Assembly (NCBI RefSeq): GCF_008080435.1
Contig: NZ_VRKN01000002.1
Span: 496,001-560,000, forward strand
Reading direction: 5' to 3'
DNA length: 64,000 nt
Origin: Enterobacter asburiae
GTDB lineage: Bacteria; Pseudomonadota; Gammaproteobacteria; Enterobacterales; Enterobacteriaceae
Notes under the pieces: generated by a model
What the model saw: the letters and a program-made list of their open reading frames with translations, nothing else
The model's database searches: none
Told to the model about the DNA's origin: nothing
Shown here: piece after piece, positions 20,401-28,243 of the stretch
Numbering within the stretch: the first letter of the stretch is position 1
Layout: each line of letters begins with the position of its first letter
Position numbers and translations under genes: made by a program

Positions 20401-22436
20401 GACCAGTTCCAGAAGTAGTCCCGACGCTCGCGAATGAGACGAACCTGTAACCCGGAAACGGCCTTTTTCGCTCCGCTGGCATCGGCATAAACGATGTCGA
20501 AGCTGGCGTTGCCGTTCTCGTCAACAATCGGTTGGTTGACGGTGGTATCGGTGCGGTAGTCGTAAACGGCTTTACTGGCGAACTGAGGGCGAATACCCGG
20601 CAGCTCAGCCGCCGGCCAGATAGCCTGCTCAGCACGACGCGTCACCGGACGACCGCCGGACTCCAGCAGGCTCGCCTGCAGGATCAGCTGCAGCGGAGAG
20701 TGCACCTCTTTCCACTGGCTTTCAGTGGTGACCTGTCCACGGCCCTGCTCGTCCAGCGTAAGCTGTACTTCATCCAGACCGCGGCTCAGGTTCTCCTCGG
20801 CGATATCGCCAAACTGGAAGCCCGGCAGCGCAGCCACCGCGTCACGCAGCGGACGCAGGAAAAGCTGGCCCTGCAGAGAATTACCGTTGGCGGGTGCGCC
20901 ATACAGGTAATAGCCCACCACGTTAAAGTCGACGTTATCCTGCGGTGAAACCGGCGTTTTTTGTCCGCTCAGGTTGAGCGCCATACGCTCTGGCATGAAG
21001 TCTTCGACGTGGAAGTCCCACAGGCGCTGAAGGTTATCGCCCGTGTTGGCGCGGATATGCCACATACCGGTCTGTGCGCCGCTGTCCAGCGGATAGTTAA
21101 AGCGATAGAGTCCGTTCTCTGGCTTGACGACAATCGTACGCGCGACCTGTCCATCCGGACGCAGCACGTCAAGCTTCACGGGCTGATCCGGAAGTGGCTT
21201 ACCGTCACTGTCGCGCAGTAAGCCGTTGAGGATCACCGTTTCACCCGGGCGGTAGAGATCGCGTGGACCAAACATGAAGAATTGCTTGCTGTAGCCCGGA
21301 CTCCCCGCGATATCAAACTCCGCCAGGTCGAGGGCCGGTAGCTTGAGGTCAAGCAGCGTAGTCTGGCCATCTTTACTGGCCAGGATCAGCGCGGCCTCTT
21401 TGTCGGTTTCAAGCTTCGCATGGCCGTCGGCATCGCTGTTTGCTTCGGCAAGAGTCTGGCCTTTGTCATTCAGCAGGGTGACGGTCACGCCGGACTGCGC
21501 CGCACCGTTTTCCAGACTCTGGGTGAAGATGTCCAGACGGTTGTGATAACGGTGAGCGGACAGCCCAATATCGCTTAAGGTAAAGAGCGTCGCGGCGTTG
21601 CTGTAGTTGTAGTGCCCTGCCTGGTTCATGACCGCGATATAAACGCCAGACTGCTGGAGCGGTTTAATATCCTTCAGGGGTAACAGCAATTTTTCGCGCG
21701 TATTGCGCGCCGGATTAAGATCGAATCGACCGGTGTAAACCAGCTCCGCCATCTTCAGCAGGTTCTCGGATTCCCAGTTGGTCAGCGAGTTACGGTACTC
21801 CCACTGGCTGACAAGGGAGGCCAGCGATTCAGGCTTCACGCGGTAAAAGTTGACATCAACATTGTTGACGTTGAGCGCCATCACCGGCAGACCTTCCACC
21901 ACTTTGCCCGGCAGCAACGAGCCGCGGCTGGCAAAACCAACAGTCGGTTCAATGTCCCGGGTGGTCAGGGCTTTTTCATAATCAATGCCAAACGTCGCCT
22001 TGTTCAGCGCCTGCAGGCCACGTTCAACGGTGACGACCAGGTTGCGATTAGGCTCCAGATGGCGCAGGCGAAGCTCTTTCAGGTTAGGCGCAAGTTCCCA
22101 CGCCCCGTCAACCTTGCCGCTTTTCTTATCCACAACATGCACTGTTTTCGCGAAATCCTGATCGGGATTCAACGGAACAGAAAAGGTCAGCACCAGCGTG
22201 GCGGCACCGTCGAGCTGAACTTCTGAGGTATCCAGCAACGTCAGTGCTTTTCCCTGACTCTGGGCGGCCAGTTTAGCCAGCGTTTCAGCATTGGGCTTTT
22301 CCGCGGCTTTCGGTGTTGATGCGGTGGATGCCGCGGGAGCCGCAGCCTGAGATTTATCGTCGCTGTTATCACAGCCGACAAGTGTAAACGTGGTAAGCAG
22401 CGCAAGAGAGAGCGCGGCTAAGCGAAACGGTTTCAT
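17484..22436 (-). CDS. yfhM: Bacterial alpha-2-macroglobulin lipoprotein
   Basis: A 1650-residue periplasmic lipoprotein that traps attacking proteases: cleavage of a bait region exposes a thioester that links covalently to the protease. The lipobox LVGC is at the end of the signal peptide (C22). The thioester motif CLEQ is intact, with the cysteine at residue 1185, inside the alpha-helical complement-like domain. Upstream are the repeated macroglobulin domains. Length matches E. coli YfhM/ECAM (1653). Cotranscription with pbpC, one base apart, suggests joint action when the wall is breached. Confidence 0.97.
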   Translation of the reverse strand: MKPFRLAALSLALLTTFTLVGCDNSDDKSQAAAPAASTASTPKAAEKPNAETLAKLAAQSQGKALTLLDTSEVQLDGAATLVLTFSVPLNPDQDFAKTVHVVDKKSGKVDGAWELAPNLKELRLRHLEPNRNLVVTVERGLQALNKATFGIDYEKALTTRDIEPTVGFASRGSLLPGKVVEGLPVMALNVNNVDVNFYRVKPESLASLVSQWEYRNSLTNWESENLLKMAELVYTGRFDLNPARNTREKLLLPLKDIKPLQQSGVYIAVMNQAGHYNYSNAATLFTLSDIGLSAHRYHNRLDIFTQSLENGAAQSGVTVTLLNDKGQTLAEANSDADGHAKLETDKEAALILASKDGQTTLLDLKLPALDLAEFDIAGSPGYSKQFFMFGPRDLYRPGETVILNGLLRDSDGKPLPDQPVKLDVLRPDGQVARTIVVKPENGLYRFNYPLDSGAQTGMWHIRANTGDNLQRLWDFHVEDFMPERMALNLSGQKTPVSPQDNVDFNVVGYYLYGAPANGNSLQGQLFLRPLRDAVAALPGFQFGDIAEENLSRGLDEVQLTLDEQGRGQVTTESQWKEVHSPLQLILQASLLESGGRPVTRRAEQAIWPAAELPGIRPQFASKAVYDYRTDTTVNQPIVDENGNASFDIVYADASGAKKAVSGLQVRLIRERRDYFWNWSESEGWQSQFDQKDLVEGEQELTLKADETGKVTFPVEWGSYRLEVKAPDEMVSSVRFWAGYSWQDNSDGTGAARPDRVTLKLDKPAYQPGDTINLHIAAPAAGKGYAMIESSEGPLWWKEIDVPANGLDLAIPVDKAWKRHDLYLSTLVVRPGDKSKSATPKRAVGLLHLPMGDENRRLNIALDNPQKMRPNQTLSVKVKASVKEGAVPQKVNVLVSAVDSGVLNITDYVTPDPWQAFFGQKRYGADIYDIYGQVIEGQGRLAALRFGGDGDELKRGGKPPVNHVTIIAQQAQPVTLDANGEGTITLPIGDFNGELRLMAQAWTEDDFGSSESKVVVAAPVITELNTPRFLASGDTSRLTLDLTNLTDKPQTLNVALTATGKLSLEGGQPQPVQLPPGARTTLFIPVRALEGYGDGEVTAQVTGLQLPGETFAPQQKSWKIGVRPAFPAQTVNTGAMLNPGESWTAPAQHINGFSPATLQGQLLLSGKPPLNLARYIRELQAYPYGCLEQTTSGLFPSLYTNAAQLTALGIKGDTDDKRRAAIDIGISRLLQMQREDGGFALWDKNGPEEYWLTAYVTDFLVRAGEQGYSVPADAVNNANNRLLRYLQDPGMMSIRYSDDTQASKFAVQAYAALVLARQQKAPLGALREIWDRHGQAASGLPLMQLGMALKLMGDAPRSQQALDLALKTSRNDSKTWMADYGSQLRDNALMLSLLEEYKLLPDAQNTLLNALSEQAFSQRWLSTQESNALFLAGRSLQTLSGTWQAKTSLSENASGGDKSLVQNVSGDQLGALQVTNTGTTPLWVRLDSTGYPENAPQPSSNVLQVERHILATDGSSKSLSSLKSGELVLVWLEVKASQNVPDALVVDLLPAGLELENQNLASSSASLQDSGSEVQNLLSQMQQADIQHMEFRDDRFVAAVPVNEGQPVTLVYLARAVTPGTYQVPVPMVESMYVPQWRATGAASGPLIVVP

Positions 22437-22474
22437 CCTTTATCCCTGGCCCATGGAGCCTGTTGGTCGTCGTC

Positions 22475-22491
22475 CGGATAAGTATTATCCG
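22475..22491. promoter_or_regulatory. Perfect palindrome upstream of yfhM
   Basis: CGGATAAGTATTATCCG is a perfect 7-bp inverted repeat with a 3-base centre, 39 bases before the yfhM start. Size and position fit a dimeric regulator's operator, but I do not recognise the regulator. Confidence 0.4.
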
Positions 22492-22620
22492 CAAGTTTCA
22501 TTAATTCAAAAAGTCCAATTTTAGAATCTGGAAAGCGCCTCGCAGAATGGCATCACGCCACTACGCCGTGATGGAAGCGCGATCACAGCACATAACGTCA
22601 CATGTTACCTTTCACGTCAT

Positions 22621-22635
22621 TTGTTTTTAAAACAA
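22621..22635. promoter_or_regulatory. Perfect palindrome upstream of the alpha-glucoside PTS gene
   Basis: TTGTTTTTAAAACAA is a perfect 7-bp inverted repeat about 90 bases before the PTS start. It is a candidate operator for the RpiR-family regulator encoded downstream at 26583, but this link is inference. Confidence 0.45.
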
Positions 22636-22722
22636 TAAGATAGCTGGATAAGCGTACCTGAAGACTGCTAGTTTTATGACCATGACGCACCCCGAGTGCG
22701 CGGTTCAGAAAGAGAGAAAGCC

Positions 22723-24267
22723 ATGAAACGAGCCGTGAACGCCCTACAAAATTTCGGAAAATCATTGTACGGACCGGTACTTATCTTACCCATTGTCGGT
22801 CTGTTTATCGCCTTTGGTAACGTGCTGGGTAACGGCAACCTCGCTGAATACCTGCCGTTTCTGGGCCATCCTCTGATTCAGCATATTGGTCAGCTTATCG
22901 CGAAATCTGCCGTGTCGGTACTGGTGAACCTGGCGCTGGTGTTTGCCGTCGGTATCCCGATTGGTCTGGCGACGCGTGATAAAGGCTATGCCGCGCTGAT
23001 TGGTCTGGTGACCTTTGTCGTGTTCATCAACGCCATGAACGTCACGCTACAGTTGCAGGGCGCACTGGCGCCAGTTGCCCAGATGAAAGCGGCCGGGCAA
23101 AGCATGGTACTGGGCGTGCAGGTGCTGGAGATGGGGGTCTTTGCCGGGATCCTGACCGGGGCGCTTTCTGGATACCTGTACAACAAATACTCCAGCGTAC
23201 AGTTTAACGGCGCGATGGCGATTTACTCCGGCCACTGTTTTGTCGCCATCGTCATGCTCCCCGTCTCCATGCTGCTCGGCGTGGTGATGAGTGAACTGTG
23301 GCCATTTGCCCAGCACGGCATTAGCGCCCTGGCGCTGGCCATCAAAGGCTCCGGGCCGTTTGGCGTGGCCATCTATGGTTTCCTGGAACGCATTCTGGTC
23401 CCCACCGGCCTGCACCATCTGGTCTATACGCCGTTTCTGTATACCGAACTGGGCGGCACGCAGGAGGTATGTGGCGCAACCTATCAGGGCGCGCGCAATA
23501 TCTACTTCGCCGAGATGGCCTGCCCGGACGTGAAGCAGCTCAGCAGCACCGTGGTGTGGGACGCACGCGGCATCAGCAAGATGTTCGGCCTGCCTGCCGC
23601 CGCGCTGGCGATGTATATGACCGCAAAGCCGGAGCGTAAAGCCATTGCGAAAGCCATTCTGATCCCGGCGGCGCTGACCTCGCTGCTGGTCGGCGTAACC
23701 GAGCCGATTGAGTTTTCCTTCCTGTTTGTCGCCCCGCTGCTGTTCGTCGTACATGCGGTGCTGACGGGCATCGGCATGATGCTCTTCTCGCTGTTTGGCG
23801 TTCACGCCATCGGCGCCAACGGGATTATCGACTTCATCCTCTACAACCTGCCGCTCGGCACGGAGAAGTCCAACTGGCCGATGTACATCGTGGTCGGGCT
23901 GATCATGTTTGCCCTCTACTTCGTGGTGTTCCGCTTCCTGATCCTGCGCTTCAACATGAAGACGCCAGGCCGTGAGGATGACGATAAGGAGACGCGCCTT
24001 TACAGCAAGCAGGAGTATCAGGCGAAGGGCAATAACGACGGGCTGGGTGAATCCATCATGGTGGGGCTGGGCGGCCGGGAAAACATTGAAGTGGTGGACA
24101 ACTGCTACACCCGCTTACGCGTTACGGTGAAGGATGTCGCCATCATCGACGAGCCGCGGCTGAAGGCGACCGGCGCAAAAGGGATTATCAAACAAGGTAA
24201 CAACGTTCAGGTGGTCTACGGGCTGCACGTCAAAAAAATGCGAGAAGCCGTTGAGACGTTTCTCTGA
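22723..24267 (+). CDS. aglA: Alpha-glucoside-specific PTS transporter EIICB
   Basis: A 514-residue PTS permease of the glucose/maltose superfamily, taking up and phosphorylating alpha-glucosides. The EIIC domain with about ten membrane segments fills residues 1-400, containing the VTEPIEFSFLFVAP signature. The EIIB domain follows, with the phosphorylated cysteine C461 in NCYTRLR. No EIIA is fused or adjacent, so the glucose EIIA (Crr) presumably donates phosphate. The start ATG at 22723 follows AGAGAG; an in-frame GTG at 22696 is less likely. It pairs with the 6-phospho-alpha-glucosidase 12 bases downstream, as in Klebsiella aglAB and E. coli glvC/glvG. Substrates are probably maltose, sucrose isomers or similar. 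Confidence 0.85.
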   Translation: MKRAVNALQNFGKSLYGPVLILPIVGLFIAFGNVLGNGNLAEYLPFLGHPLIQHIGQLIAKSAVSVLVNLALVFAVGIPIGLATRDKGYAALIGLVTFVVFINAMNVTLQLQGALAPVAQMKAAGQSMVLGVQVLEMGVFAGILTGALSGYLYNKYSSVQFNGAMAIYSGHCFVAIVMLPVSMLLGVVMSELWPFAQHGISALALAIKGSGPFGVAIYGFLERILVPTGLHHLVYTPFLYTELGGTQEVCGATYQGARNIYFAEMACPDVKQLSSTVVWDARGISKMFGLPAAALAMYMTAKPERKAIAKAILIPAALTSLLVGVTEPIEFSFLFVAPLLFVVHAVLTGIGMMLFSLFGVHAIGANGIIDFILYNLPLGTEKSNWPMYIVVGLIMFALYFVVFRFLILRFNMKTPGREDDDKETRLYSKQEYQAKGNNDGLGESIMVGLGGRENIEVVDNCYTRLRVTVKDVAIIDEPRLKATGAKGIIKQGNNVQVVYGLHVKKMREAVETFL

Positions 24268-24279
24268 AAGGAGCTAAAG

Positions 24280-25647
24280 ATGTTTACACCCCCATTTATT
24301 CTGTCGATTGCCGGTGGCGGTAGCACCTACACGCCGGGTATTGTGAAAAGCCTGATGGTGCGCCTGCAGGATTTCCCGCTGGCCGAAATTCGCCTTTATG
24401 ACATCGATGAGGCACGTCAGAACACCATTGCGCCCGTCGTCGAGAAGGTCATTCGCGACCACAGTCCGAGCATCAAATTTACCGTCACCAGTGACCCGGA
24501 AGTGGCCTTCAGCGGCGCGCATTTTGTGTTCGCCCAGATGCGCGTCGGCCAGTACAAAATGCGCGAGCAGGACGAGAAGATCCCGCTGCGGCACGGCGTG
24601 GTCGGGCAGGAAACGTGCGGACCCGGCGGTCTGGCGTACGGACTGCGCACGATCCTGCCGATGGTGGAGCTTATCGATCTGGTCGATCGCTACGCGCATG
24701 AAAAAGCCTGGATCGTGAACTACTCCAACCCGGCGGCGATCGTCGCGGAGGGCGTGCGCCGCCTGCGGCCAAATGCGCGGGTGCTGAACATCTGCGATAT
24801 GCCTGTCGCCGCAATGCGCAATATGGGCGCTATTCTGGGTGTCGATCGCCGCAAACTGGAGGTGGACTACTTCGGCCTGAACCACTTCGGCTGGTTTACC
24901 CGCGTGTTGGTGGACGGCGAAGATAAGCTTCCAGAGCTGCGTAAGCATATCGCGAAGTTTGGCCTCCTGACGGAAGATGCGGCTAAAACCGACCCGCAGC
25001 ATTCCGATCCGTCGTGGGTAAAAACCTGGCGCAACATTAAGCCGGTCATGGACAACTTCCAGGAGTATCTGCCGAACCCGTATCTGCAGTATTACCTGAT
25101 GCCGAACCAGATTGTGGAGCATCAGAACCCGGACTATACCCGCGCCAATGAAGTGATGGACGGGCGCGAGAAAAAGCTGTTCGCCGCAGCCGAAGAATAT
25201 AAGCGCGCCGGGATCCTGCCGGATGCCTTCCACGTAGGCGTCCACGGCGAGTTTATCGTCGATGTCGCCTGCTCGCTGGCCTTTAACCTGCGGAGTCGCC
25301 ATCTGGTGATGGTGGAAAACCGCGGGGCGATTACCAACCTGCCTTACGATGCCGTGGTGGAAGTGCCCGCTTATATCACCTCCGAAGGCCCGGAACCGAT
25401 TCGCGTCGGCCAGGTGCCGCTGTTCCATCAGACCCTTTTGCAACAGCAGCTCGCCTCGGAACAGCTGCTGGTGGAGGCGACCATCGAGGGCAGCTATGAG
25501 AAAGCCCTGCAGGCGTTCACCCTCAACCGCACCGTGCCGACCATGGAACATGCGAGAGCGATTCTGGATGAGATGATCGAGGCCAACCGCAACTACTGGC
25601 CTGCGCTGCAAAAAGCCTGGCAGGACGGCGAAACGGTGAAAAAATAG
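24280..25647 (+). CDS. aglB: 6-phospho-alpha-glucosidase (GH4)
   Basis: A 455-residue NAD- and divalent-metal-dependent glycoside hydrolase of family 4, splitting phosphorylated alpha-glucosides into glucose 6-phosphate and a sugar. The N-terminal NAD-binding loop GGGSTYTP lies at residues 11-18. The family-diagnostic motif reads CDMP, the form seen in 6-phospho-alpha-glucosidases (6-phospho-beta-glucosidases carry CNVP), and the metal-binding histidine lies in GLNHFGW. It starts 12 bases after aglA with AAAGGAG, so it is an operon partner. A strong terminator follows. Confidence 0.92.
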   Translation: MFTPPFILSIAGGGSTYTPGIVKSLMVRLQDFPLAEIRLYDIDEARQNTIAPVVEKVIRDHSPSIKFTVTSDPEVAFSGAHFVFAQMRVGQYKMREQDEKIPLRHGVVGQETCGPGGLAYGLRTILPMVELIDLVDRYAHEKAWIVNYSNPAAIVAEGVRRLRPNARVLNICDMPVAAMRNMGAILGVDRRKLEVDYFGLNHFGWFTRVLVDGEDKLPELRKHIAKFGLLTEDAAKTDPQHSDPSWVKTWRNIKPVMDNFQEYLPNPYLQYYLMPNQIVEHQNPDYTRANEVMDGREKKLFAAAEEYKRAGILPDAFHVGVHGEFIVDVACSLAFNLRSRHLVMVENRGAITNLPYDAVVEVPAYITSEGPEPIRVGQVPLFHQTLLQQQLASEQLLVEATIEGSYEKALQAFTLNRTVPTMEHARAILDEMIEANRNYWPALQKAWQDGETVKK

Positions 25648-25677
25648 GGGCTTGCTCGCGAGTTGAACGTGGTTTGC

Positions 25678-25714
25678 TTGTCGGTGTCAGAAAAAACACC
25701 GACAATCCTTTTTT
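25678..25714 (+). terminator. Intrinsic terminator after aglB
   Basis: A perfect 10-bp stem TTGTCGGTGT/ACACCGACAA with an 8-base loop, followed by TCC and six T. It separates the aglAB transcript from sseA. Confidence 0.9.
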
Positions 25715-25737
25715 ACGGAAAAGAATGGAGGCAACCC

Positions 25738-26583
25738 ATGTCCACCTCATATTTTGTCGCCGCCGACTGGCTGATTGAGCACGGCGACGATCCGGAAGTC
25801 CAGATTATTGACGCGCGTATGGCCCCGCCGGGGCAAGAGCATCGTGACGTGCCCGGTGAATACCGTGCCGGACATCTGCCTGGCGCGGTATTTTTTGATA
25901 TCGAAGCCCTCTCCGATCACAACTCTCCCCTGCCGCACATGCTGCCGCGCCCGGAAGCATTTTCCGTGGCGATGCGCGAGCTGGGCGTCAGCAAAGACAA
26001 ACACCTCGTTGTCTATGATGAAGGTAACCTTTTCTCCGCACCTCGCGCGTGGTGGATGCTGAAGAACTTCGGCGTGGAAAAAGTCTCGATTCTGGCCGGC
26101 GGGCTTGCGGGCTGGAAGCGTGACGAACTGCCGCCTCAGCAGGGCGACGTAACACTGCCGGAAGGCGAATTCGACGCCACGTTTGACGCACACGTGGTGA
26201 AACGCCTGACCGACGTACTGGTCGTGAGCCATGAAAAAACAGCGCAAATCGTCGATGCCCGTCCTGCTCCGCGCTTCAATGCCGAAGCAGATGAACCGCG
26301 TCCGGGGCTGAAGCGCGGACATATTCCGGGCGCGCTGAACGTGCCGTGGGGCGATCTGGTGTTTGAAGGCGAGCTGAAAACCACCGACGAACTGCGCGCC
26401 ATTTTCGAGCGTGCGGGTGTGGATTTGCATCGTCCGATTATCGCCAGCTGCGGTTCCGGCGTAACGGCCTGCGTAGTGATCCTGGCGCTCGCCACGCTCG
26501 GCGCGAACGACGTCACGTTGTATGACGGTGCCTGGAGCGAATGGGGTGCGCGAGACGATCTGCCTGTCGAACCCGCGAAATAA
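25738..26583 (+). CDS. sseA: 3-mercaptopyruvate sulfurtransferase
   Basis: Two-domain rhodanese-fold enzyme moving sulfur from 3-mercaptopyruvate to thiols or cyanide. The 281-residue length equals E. coli SseA. The catalytic loop is CGSGVTA with the active cysteine C238, the signature that distinguishes mercaptopyruvate sulfurtransferases from thiosulfate rhodaneses. The ATG at 25738 is preceded by ATGGAGG; a longer frame would run into the aglB terminator. The following regulator gene overlaps its stop codon by one base (TAATG). Confidence 0.96.
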   Translation: MSTSYFVAADWLIEHGDDPEVQIIDARMAPPGQEHRDVPGEYRAGHLPGAVFFDIEALSDHNSPLPHMLPRPEAFSVAMRELGVSKDKHLVVYDEGNLFSAPRAWWMLKNFGVEKVSILAGGLAGWKRDELPPQQGDVTLPEGEFDATFDAHVVKRLTDVLVVSHEKTAQIVDARPAPRFNAEADEPRPGLKRGHIPGALNVPWGDLVFEGELKTTDELRAIFERAGVDLHRPIIASCGSGVTACVVILALATLGANDVTLYDGAWSEWGARDDLPVEPAK

Positions 26584-27353
26584 TGGATAACCGCCTGGCC
26601 ACGCTGTTAACGCGCGGGGCGTCACTGACCCGCGCGGAGTATCGCGTCCTCGCCCACCTCACGGAGCATCCGCTGCTGGTGGGCAACATCACGGTGCGCG
26701 AGCTGGCGCAGGCGACGTTTGTTTCTACCGCCACCATCATGCGGCTGTGTCAGAAGCTGGGGTTCAGCGGCTTTAGCGAGTTTATCTGGCACTGTAAACA
26801 ACTACTCTCCGACACGCCGCATATTGCCGCCCAGGGGCAGTCGCTTCCTGAACTCCCGGCGCTGTTTAATCAGTTTATCGCCAACTATCAGCACACCTTT
26901 CAGTGGGTCACGCAGGAGAAGCGCCAGCAGTTTGCCGATCTGCTGCGCCAGAAAGAGAGCTTTTTTCTCTACGGCGCCGGGTTTTCCTATCTGTTTGCGG
27001 AGTACCTGACCAAGAAGCTGCAGGTACTGGGCAAAACGGCGTTTATCTCCGGGCCGGGAGACAGCCGGAATATTTTTCTTAGCAACGCCGCCCGCTATCA
27101 GGTGTTTATTGCCGTCTCGCGCAGCGGCGAAACCGAGCAGGTGCTGGATAAAGCGCGGATTGCCAAAAACGTCGGGATGACGGTCGTTGCCTTTACCCGC
27201 GCCTCGGCCAACACGCTGGCGGGGATGGCGGACGTGCACTTTGCGCTGTATGACGAAGCGGTACACTTCGCCGCCGAAGCCGCGGGGGTGACGTCGTTTG
27301 AGTCGAATCTGGTGCTGCTGATGGATTTACTGCTGCTGGAAGCAACGGGGTGA
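26583..27353 (+). CDS. MurR/RpiR family transcriptional regulator
   Basis: A 256-residue regulator with an N-terminal HTH_6 domain (about 1-75; FVSTATIMRLCQKLGF is the recognition helix region) and a C-terminal SIS sugar-phosphate-binding domain (about 105-240; FIAVSRSGETEQVLDKA). GlvR, the regulator of E. coli-type alpha-glucoside genes, belongs to this family, so it probably controls aglAB. However, it lies after sseA and overlaps its stop codon, so translation is coupled to sseA. A longer open frame beginning inside sseA is not needed. The likely effector is a phosphorylated alpha-glucoside or glucose 6-phosphate, by inference. Confidence 0.85.
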   Translation: MDNRLATLLTRGASLTRAEYRVLAHLTEHPLLVGNITVRELAQATFVSTATIMRLCQKLGFSGFSEFIWHCKQLLSDTPHIAAQGQSLPELPALFNQFIANYQHTFQWVTQEKRQQFADLLRQKESFFLYGAGFSYLFAEYLTKKLQVLGKTAFISGPGDSRNIFLSNAARYQVFIAVSRSGETEQVLDKARIAKNVGMTVVAFTRASANTLAGMADVHFALYDEAVHFAAEAAGVTSFESNLVLLMDLLLLEATG

Positions 27354-27370
27354 TATTCACCCCGCCGTAA

Positions 27371-28147
27371 TCAGATGATGCGGTTAGTTTTGAGATCGCG
27401 CAGGAAGCCGCCCCAGCGACGCTCGTAGAACGGCGTGATGTGCTCGGTAATAAAGTGGCTGATGCCCTTCTCACCGTTCTTCACCTGGCAGATATCAATC
27501 GGCTCATCCCCCGGCAGCGTGTCGGTCGCCACGCTTCCCGCCGCCTGAATGATCTCGTCGATATCGCCGTCCGCCTCAATACCAATCAGCAGTACTGGTT
27601 GTTCGTCTGCGCGCTCTTTAATGGAGCAGAGAAACGCACGCCTGACGGGTTTGAGCGTTTTGAACAGCGTGGTCAGGGAGTCAATCATCTGTGCGGGCGG
27701 CTCGGCCACTTCAGACAACAGCAGCGTTTCGCCCCCTTCCAGCACTTCCTGGGTGCTGAGCGGGTTGCCCTCTTCACCAATCAGGTGGCTGATCTCGCGC
27801 GGGGTGAACTCTTTCCCGGTCGACAGTTTGGCGTTGAGGAACAGCGTTTGCCCCAGCGTCATTTCGAACAGCGTGCGTACCGGCATTACCACGAACGCCT
27901 GTTCGTCTTCTACCGCTTCCTGCAGGGCTTCCAGCGAGGTAAAGAACGGGATCACCGACGTGCCGTCGTCTTTCTCCCAGTGCAGCAGATCCAGCGCGCT
28001 GTCTTCGACAACCTGCTCACCTTCCACCGCGGTGCCCGGCACCCAGACGGTGGATTCCAGCAGCGTGCGGAAAAATGCCGGACGGTGGGCGGGCTCGGTC
28101 GCCGCCTGCTCCAGCAGAGTTTCTAATTCGTTTTTGGTTTCGGACAT
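27371..28147 (-). CDS. sseB: Enhanced serine sensitivity protein SseB
   Basis: A 258-residue cytoplasmic protein whose overexpression in E. coli increases sensitivity to serine; its biochemical role is unknown. Length and sequence (start MSETKNELETLLEQAA) match the family, with an N-terminal SseB domain and a C-terminal SseB_C domain. It is convergent with the RpiR regulator; 17 bases separate the two stops. It lies downstream of pepB with a REP element between. Confidence 0.95.
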   Translation of the reverse strand: MSETKNELETLLEQAATEPAHRPAFFRTLLESTVWVPGTAVEGEQVVEDSALDLLHWEKDDGTSVIPFFTSLEALQEAVEDEQAFVVMPVRTLFEMTLGQTLFLNAKLSTGKEFTPREISHLIGEEGNPLSTQEVLEGGETLLLSEVAEPPAQMIDSLTTLFKTLKPVRRAFLCSIKERADEQPVLLIGIEADGDIDEIIQAAGSVATDTLPGDEPIDICQVKNGEKGISHFITEHITPFYERRWGGFLRDLKTNRII

Positions 28148-28167
28148 AGTTTGGCTACTTCACAATT

Positions 28168-28235
28168 GCCCGGCGGCGCTTCGCTTGCACGGGCCTACGG
28201 GTTTTGTAGGCCGGGTAAGCGCAGCGCCACCCGGC
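28168..28235. repeat. REP/BIME element between pepB and sseB
   Basis: Two inverted copies of a GCCGGGTGGCGCT...ACCCGGCCTAC-type repeat around GGTTTTGTAGGCC. The same repeat occurs at 35308, 51573 and 55999. Such extragenic palindromes stabilise upstream mRNA and bind gyrase in enterobacteria. Confidence 0.85.
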
Positions 28236-28243
28236 AAAAAAGA

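Noticed and set aside
22575..22620. Possible CRP site upstream of aglA
   Set aside because: TGTGA occurs but the second half does not match TCACA at the required spacing.
24274..25611. 445-residue minus-strand open frame
   Set aside because: Antisense to aglB, which has GH4 motifs and a good ribosome site.
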